Assembly: GCF_003544815.1 (NCBI RefSeq)
Contig: NZ_CP032100.1
Location: 2,108,001 to 2,172,000, forward strand
Length of the DNA stretch: 64,000 nt
Reading direction: 5' to 3'
Origin: Arcobacter suis CECT 7833
GTDB taxonomy: Bacteria; Campylobacterota; Campylobacteria; Campylobacterales; Arcobacteraceae
The translations under genes and the position numbers were made by a program. This document shows, piece by piece, positions 59,621-64,000 of the stretch (position 1 is its first letter; each line of letters begins with the position of its first letter). The notes below the pieces were generated by a model. It ran no database searches and was not told the DNA's origin. It saw nothing but the letters and a program-made list of their open reading frames with translations.

Positions 59621-60370
59621 TTATTGGAATTTCGTAATATAATATTCTGTAAATGCTTCTGTAAATATTTCCATACCAAGTATTAAGAAAATAAATATTA
59701 ATGCAAATTTTAATTGGAATGTTACAACAAATGGAGAAAATGCAGGCATTGATTTTGTTCCATATCCATAATAAACATCAAGAATAAATCCTATAAAAAA
59801 TAAAGGTAATGCAAATGCAAATGCAAATGCGAACATTCTTTTTATTTCATCAATAGCTAATTGAACTCCATTGTATGAAAAAATATCAAAACTTCCTAAA
59901 TTTATCATAGAAAAACTTTTTACTAAAATAACTAAAGTCATTTCATACATTCCTGTTTGGAAAAATAACATTAAAGCAATCCAAAAAAGCAATTTTGCAA
60001 TAATTCCTTCTTGACCACCAGTTGAAGGATCAAACATAGCAGCCATTGATAAAGCAGTTGAATACTCAACAAATTCACCAATTATTCTAACTGAAGAAAA
60101 TATAATATTAATCAACATTGAAGCCACAAGTCCTAATGTTATTTCAGATATTAAACTTATTAAAAAATTATCTTGGGTTATATTTGACGTTATATCAACT
60201 AAAGGGAAAATAAAAATTGTTATATAAAAAGCAAAAGCTATTCGGATAGTTGGACTAATTGCTGCATGTCCAAAAACTGGCATAAATGCAACAAACGACA
60301 ATATCCTTGCGAGCAGTAAAAGAAATTGATATAAGATTTCTTCATTAAGTAAAGATAAAAATGCCTCCAT
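59621..60370 (-). CDS. fliR: Flagellar biosynthesis protein FliR
   Basis: 249 aa, about six membrane helices, part of the export gate with FliP/FliQ. Family markers include ARILSFVAFMPVFGHAAISPTIR and GEFVEYSTALSMAAMFDPSTGGQEG. The region 59808-59831 is a hexanucleotide repeat (AATGCA) coding Ala-Phe dipeptides (FAFAFAFA). The ATG overlaps the fliK stop by 1 base (TAATG). Confidence 0.94.
   Translation of the reverse strand: MEAFLSLLNEEILYQFLLLLARILSFVAFMPVFGHAAISPTIRIAFAFYITIFIFPLVDITSNITQDNFLISLISEITLGLVASMLINIIFSSVRIIGEFVEYSTALSMAAMFDPSTGGQEGIIAKLLFWIALMLFFQTGMYEMTLVILVKSFSMINLGSFDIFSYNGVQLAIDEIKRMFAFAFAFALPLFFIGFILDVYYGYGTKSMPAFSPFVVTFQLKFALIFIFLILGMEIFTEAFTEYYITKFQ
59808..59831. repeat. 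Short tandem hexanucleotide repeat inside fliR
   Basis: About four units of AATGCA in frame, encoding alternating Ala and Phe in a membrane helix. A length change by one unit would add or delete two residues without a frameshift. Confidence 0.7.
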
Positions 60371-62328
60371 TACATATAGTCTATACTTTTTTCTTCTATA
60401 TCTCTATTTTCTTCTTTTAATTGTAAAACTGACTGTGTATCCATTTGTTGTTCAAATCTTCTATTATTTCCTTGACCTTGATTACTATTTGATGATTGGT
60501 TATCACTATTTTGATTTGAAGAACTAAAATCTAAATTAAATTTAGTACCTTCATCAAATGTTTTATTTAATGAATTTTTTAACATATTTTGATTTTCCAT
60601 CATAGTATCTAATGTAACATTATTTGAAACATTCATACTAATTGTTAAACCACTATTTCTATCATTTTTCATTAAAATTGCAATAGAACCTAACTCTAAA
60701 GGATTTAAATTTATCCTAAAAGCAGTCATTGGAGGCTTATAATTTTCATACATTTGTTTAGCTATATCTGACATCATCGCTGACATTTGTTGTTTTGCAC
60801 CTATGATTCTTGATTGTATATTATAAGATAATGGGGAATTTACATTAACTGTTGCATCTTCTGCTAAATTTAAACTATTTTCTAATAAAGCACTACTTGC
60901 TTCAATAGATTGTGTAATTAAATTTTTTACGTCTAGACTTTTTACATTTTTTTCTAAAAATAAATTATCAATTAAATTCTTTTTAGTCAATGAGTCTATA
61001 TCAGTTTTTTTTATTTCAACTTTTTCAATATCAATATTTTGTTCAATATCCATATTTTCCAATCCTAAATCCAACATTTCAGCACTGGTTTTAATTGCTT
61101 GCATTGAATTTCCATCTTTTAAAATAGATATAGCTTCATTTTTATTAAATAATGATTGATTATTTATTTTATTTTTTTGCGAACCCAAATATATACTTGA
61201 AATAAAATCTTTTGCAACAACATCTTTTAAAGGAGTATCAATATCACTATTTATAGTGTTTATAGTTAGTTTTTCATTATTCTTTAAAATTAATTGATCC
61301 ATTAATGATAATTTTTCTTCTTTTTTAACAACTACACTTTCTTGTTTAGTTACATTTTCTTCAACTGTTTCAACAGGTAATAATGAATTTTCTTCAATAT
61401 TAGAAATATTATCAGTATTCAATATCGTACCATTGTTGTTTAATATTGTATTAGCAGATTCTTCTTCAGGAATAATTACACTACTTACAACTTCTTCTGT
61501 ACTTACACCATTTTGAGTTTTTACTACAAATTGCTCCAACAAGACATCAGTAGAGTTTACTTTTTGTTCTTTATTTTTTACTTCTGTATCACTTGTAACA
61601 ATATTTTCTTTTGGAATTACAGGTGTAGTAAGATTATCTTGGGGAATTACTGGAACTGATGTATTTAGATTTTGTTTTACTTCTTCTGGAATTACTTCAG
61701 GAATAATTTCTGTTCCTAAATTATTTGTAATAATATTTTCTTCAATTATTATAGAAATATTAGGATTTTGTTTTACTTCTTCTGGAATTATTTCAGAAAT
61801 ATTTTCTGTTCCTAAATTATTTGTAATAGTATTTTCTTCAATTATTACAGAAATATCAGGATTTTGTTTTACTTCCTCTGGAATTATTCCAGTAATATTT
61901 TCACCATTATTTAATTTAGTAACATTTTGTTTATTTATTTCTGAAGGAATAGCTGTAGTTTCTTTTAGATTTTTTTTAGCTTCAAGAATTAATCTATCTA
62001 ATAAAGAAGTTACTGAAGTTTGTTTTTGTTCTTCTGTTTTTTCAGGTTCAACTTTCGTTGACTCCAATTCTAGATTCTCTAATTTTATTTCTTCTGATGC
62101 TTCTAAACTATCTACAACAGCCTTTTCATCTATTTTTACTTCTTTTACTGTAGCAGTTACAGTAGTTGTATCATTGATTATTTTTTCTTCTTTTACTGCT
62201 GAACTATTTGATAATAAAGAATCAAATAAAGAAGGTTTATCTTTTACTGTTTGTTCAGAAGTTGAACTTGCTGTATTTGTATTTGTTGTTTTTTCACTCG
62301 AAAGTAAATTATTTATTATATTTGACAT
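60370..62328 (-). CDS. fliK: Flagellar hook-length control protein FliK
   Basis: 652 aa. The N-terminal two-thirds are low-complexity, rich in Glu, Asn, Thr, Val and Ile, as usual for the molecular ruler. The conserved C-terminal substrate-specificity domain shows FRINLNPLELGSIAILM (about 555-571) and MENQNMLKNSL. Residues 142-230 hold three copies of a 31-32-residue repeat. It controls hook length by interaction with FlhB. It lies between flgC and fliR, stop overlapping fliR by 1 base. Confidence 0.9.
   Translation of the reverse strand: MSNIINNLLSSEKTTNTNTASSTSEQTVKDKPSLFDSLLSNSSAVKEEKIINDTTTVTATVKEVKIDEKAVVDSLEASEEIKLENLELESTKVEPEKTEEQKQTSVTSLLDRLILEAKKNLKETTAIPSEINKQNVTKLNNGENITGIIPEEVKQNPDISVIIEENTITNNLGTENISEIIPEEVKQNPNISIIIEENIITNNLGTEIIPEVIPEEVKQNLNTSVPVIPQDNLTTPVIPKENIVTSDTEVKNKEQKVNSTDVLLEQFVVKTQNGVSTEEVVSSVIIPEEESANTILNNNGTILNTDNISNIEENSLLPVETVEENVTKQESVVVKKEEKLSLMDQLILKNNEKLTINTINSDIDTPLKDVVAKDFISSIYLGSQKNKINNQSLFNKNEAISILKDGNSMQAIKTSAEMLDLGLENMDIEQNIDIEKVEIKKTDIDSLTKKNLIDNLFLEKNVKSLDVKNLITQSIEASSALLENSLNLAEDATVNVNSPLSYNIQSRIIGAKQQMSAMMSDIAKQMYENYKPPMTAFRINLNPLELGSIAILMKNDRNSGLTISMNVSNNVTLDTMMENQNMLKNSLNKTFDEGTKFNLDFSSSNQNSDNQSSNSNQGQGNNRRFEQQMDTQSVLQLKEENRDIEEKSIDYM
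61639..61905. repeat. Three tandem repeats inside fliK
   Basis: Period 93-96 bp. The encoded units all contain IPEEVKQN and two have the sequence IIEEN-ITNNL. The third unit is truncated and diverged. Copy number could vary between strains and alter ruler length. Confidence 0.85.
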
Positions 62329-62333
62329 TTTGA

Positions 62334-62795
62334 TTACACATTTAATATATCTAAAGTCTTAGAATCAATATTTTTGTGAGTATTAAATGAAGCTACATTT
62401 GCTTCATAAGATCTCATTGCTTCTATTAAATCTACCATTTCTACAACAGGATTAATATCAGGATATGCTACATAACCTTTTTCATCAGCATCTGGATGAG
62501 CTGGTTCATATCTCATTACAGGTTTAGCATCTGATTGAACTATTGATTTAACACCAACACCTCTTAATGAAACATCCGAATTTTTATTATTTGTAGTTTC
62601 AACATCATTTGTGTTAGTTTTTTTACTATTTGCTACAAGTATATCTTCAAATACAACTTGTTGTTTTTTATAAGGACCACCTTCAGCTGTATGAGTAGTT
62701 TTTGCATTTGCGATATTTGCACTTACAACATTAATTCTTGTTCTTTGAGCACTCATACCAGAAGTTGATACATTATATCCATCAAAAAAACCCAT
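62334..62795 (-). CDS. flgC: Flagellar basal-body rod protein FlgC
   Basis: 153 aa. Proximal rod protein of the periplasm. The N-terminal motif NVSTSGMSAQRTRINVVSANIANAKTT and the C-terminal YEANVASFNTHKNI are standard FlgC/flagellin-like rod signatures. 14 bp after fliE and 5 bp before fliK. Confidence 0.95.
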   Translation of the reverse strand: MGFFDGYNVSTSGMSAQRTRINVVSANIANAKTTHTAEGGPYKKQQVVFEDILVANSKKTNTNDVETTNNKNSDVSLRGVGVKSIVQSDAKPVMRYEPAHPDADEKGYVAYPDINPVVEMVDLIEAMRSYEANVASFNTHKNIDSKTLDILNV

Positions 62796-62809
62796 CTTAA
62801 ATCCTTTAA

Positions 62810-63106
62810 CTAAATTTGCATTCTCATAATTTCTTTATACGCATTCAAAGCCTTATTTTTAACTTCTAATGCTAACTTCATAGATAATTCTGCTTCTTCT
62901 ATTTTTTGAACAGCTTCTTGTAAATTAGTAACTTTTCCTGTTGCGATACCTTCCATAGCATTGTATCCTTCTACTTGATCACCATTTACCTCAGATATTG
63001 CATCATTTAACATATTTTGAAAAGATTTATCTTGACTTGGTAGTGCTTTACTGTTTGTATTTAAACCTAAAGAACCTATTGAATCTGTTATTGAAGAAAT
63101 ATTCAT
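62810..63106 (-). CDS. fliE: Flagellar hook-basal body protein FliE
   Basis: 98 aa. Joins the MS ring to the rod. C-terminal helix AELSMKLALEVKNKALNAYKEIMRMQI is the family hallmark. The flgC-fliE adjacency is normal for Campylobacterota and many other bacteria. Confidence 0.95.
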   Translation of the reverse strand: MNISSITDSIGSLGLNTNSKALPSQDKSFQNMLNDAISEVNGDQVEGYNAMEGIATGKVTNLQEAVQKIEEAELSMKLALEVKNKALNAYKEIMRMQI

Positions 63107-63116
63107 AATTTACCTT

Positions 63117-63452
63117 TTACTTAGTTTTTTTCTGATTTTTACTATTTGCATCTGTAACATCTTTAACTGTCAATTCATTTAACATAAGTTGAATTTTTTC
63201 TTCATTGTATTTAAAATTAAACTCATTTCTTTTGTTCTCAAGACTAAAAAGACTTATAATCAAAGAGAGCATCATATTACTGACACCTTTTAAAACTATC
63301 GTTACCAAAATTATACCTAAAATCATCTCCATAGGAGTAAATAAATCAGCATTAATTATAAAAAATATTAACGTTGCAAAAAAACCAGTTGCTATGTAAA
63401 ATCTAAATACACCACTATTTATTACAGTTTGTGAGAATCGTTCTATTATCAT
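63117..63452 (-). CDS. Small membrane protein of the flagellar operon, unknown function
   Basis: 111 aa with two hydrophobic helices (about 16-34 and 41-67) and a charged C-terminal tail ending in KNQKKTK. Lies between flhG and fliE, 10 bp before fliE, so it belongs to the flagellar operon by position. I do not recognise the family; it could be a motor or stator-related membrane factor. Confidence 0.7.
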   Translation of the reverse strand: MIIERFSQTVINSGVFRFYIATGFFATLIFFIINADLFTPMEMILGIILVTIVLKGVSNMMLSLIISLFSLENKRNEFNFKYNEEKIQLMLNELTVKDVTDANSKNQKKTK

Positions 63453-63520
63453 GATTCTCTACTTCTTATAACAATAGTAATAGAATTTATTGAACTTAGT
63501 TTTAGCACTTAGAACAAACC

Positions 63521-64000
63521 TTAATGAATATTTTTTAGTAACTTATCGATTATCAATTGTAACTGCTTTGTTGTTTCATCAGATGAAAATTCATTGGCAA
63601 ATAATTTTCTAAGTCTTCCTGTTGTAGAAATATTTGCAGAAGTTGAAACGTTTCCTATATATTCTACCATAAAATCTTTATTTAAACTATTTTTTTTTCC
63701 CAAATTTATTAAAGAGTTGGCTATTGTTTCCCCTATTTGATAATTTCTAGTATGATTGAAACTCAGCATTAATTTGCTTTTTTCAAGAGAAAGCATTTTC
63801 ATCAAAGAATATACATCAGTTAAAGCACTAGGATCGGTAGTTGTTATTGCTAAAATATTATCAGAAATTGATAAAAATTCTTTTACATATTCATTTAATC
63901 CAGCACCCGTATCAACAAGTAAAATATCAAAATCATTCAAAGAAATAATATCTTTTACAATTCTAGAAAAAACAAAACTATTTCTATGCGAACTATACTG
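63521..64000 (-). CDS. flhG: Flagellar number regulator FlhG (MinD-like ATPase), C-terminal part
   Basis: The frame continues to the window end without a start or stop, so the 5' part is missing; the TTG at 63940 is an internal Leu codon. The visible 159 residues contain the Walker-B-like DILLVDTGAGL and ITTTDPSALTDVYSLMKML, the MinD/ParA-type switch region. In Campylobacterota FlhG with FlhF fixes the number and position of polar flagella. First visible gene of the operon; it is separated from the next gene by 68 bp. Confidence 0.85.
   Translation of the reverse strand, partial: QYSSHRNSFVFSRIVKDIISLNDFDILLVDTGAGLNEYVKEFLSISDNILAITTTDPSALTDVYSLMKMLSLEKSKLMLSFNHTRNYQIGETIANSLINLGKKNSLNKDFMVEYIGNVSTSANISTTGRLRKLFANEFSSDETTKQLQLIIDKLLKNIH

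Noticed and set aside
59808-59831. Hexanucleotide repeat in fliR as a phase switch
   Set aside because: Unit length is a multiple of three, so slippage would not change the frame; recorded only as a repeat.

Overview
The window is AT-rich, low-GC bacterial DNA that looks like an Arcobacter-group member of the Campylobacterota. The signs are the rRNA and tRNA sequences, the gene neighbourhoods (PgbA-type protein, then glcD, then rbn; tlyA overlapping ribF; TPR protein of PflA type inside a flagellar operon) and the style of the sensory proteins. No insertion sequence, prophage or CRISPR array was seen. Both ends of the window cut a gene: a sensor histidine kinase on the left and flhG on the right.

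Left part (1-13.9 kb): the end of a histidine kinase; a nine-gene tRNA array on the minus strand (fMet, Gln, Thr, CAT, fMet, Gly, Gly, CAT, Ser); and a tightly packed minus-strand run reading EamA transporter, FMN-dependent glutamate-synthase-like protein, small membrane protein, K+ channel, kdsA, ribH, nusB, pyrF. On the plus strand murA is followed by two conserved but uncharacterised genes, one a membrane-anchored HNH-fold protein lacking its catalytic histidines. A lone secretin of GspD type follows on the minus strand.

Accessory block (14.0-19.8 kb): five minus-strand genes encode Ser/Thr/Asn-rich, signal-peptide-less proteins that look like substrates of the flagellar export system. Two are clear tandem paralogues. 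They are interrupted by the housekeeping gene yigZ, and the first 25 bases or so of yigZ recur as a direct repeat on the far side of the paralogue pair, just before tlyA. That is a scar of insertion or duplication. Then comes a plus-strand housekeeping run: tlyA, ribF, cmoA, bcp, PgbA-like, glcD, rbn.

rRNA operon (25.9-31.8 kb, minus strand): 16S, tRNA-Ile(GAT), tRNA-Ala(TGC), 23S, 5S, then a strong intrinsic terminator and tRNA-Thr(GGT). It is driven by a promoter with perfect TTGACA / 17 bp / TATAAT spacing. A 17-bp perfect inverted repeat brackets 23S and probably forms its processing stem.

Central metabolic block (32-44.6 kb): lipoprotein cytochrome c, clpA-clpS, bioD, then the most unusual part of the window. 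This is a four-gene operon with three CitE/HpcH-type CoA-lyase modules (one fused to the C-terminus of an AMP-forming acyl-CoA synthetase) and a mesaconyl-CoA hydratase-like protein. A class I fumarase-family enzyme and an uncharacterised protein follow. Together they could interconvert C2/C3 CoA esters and glyoxylate with malyl-, methylmalyl-, mesaconyl- or citramalyl-type intermediates. The substrate is not decided by the sequence.

Right part (44.6-64 kb): an NIT/CZB chemoreceptor, a zinc-ribbon MscL, a four-gene minus-strand cluster (molybdopterin oxidoreductase, MFS transporter, small protein, flavin reductase), and a flagellar operon read from right to left: flhG (partial), small membrane protein, fliE, flgC, fliK, fliR, flhB, PflA-like TPR protein, fliI, flgL, flhA. 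The flagellar export genes and the candidate export substrates at 14-19.7 kb may be functionally linked.
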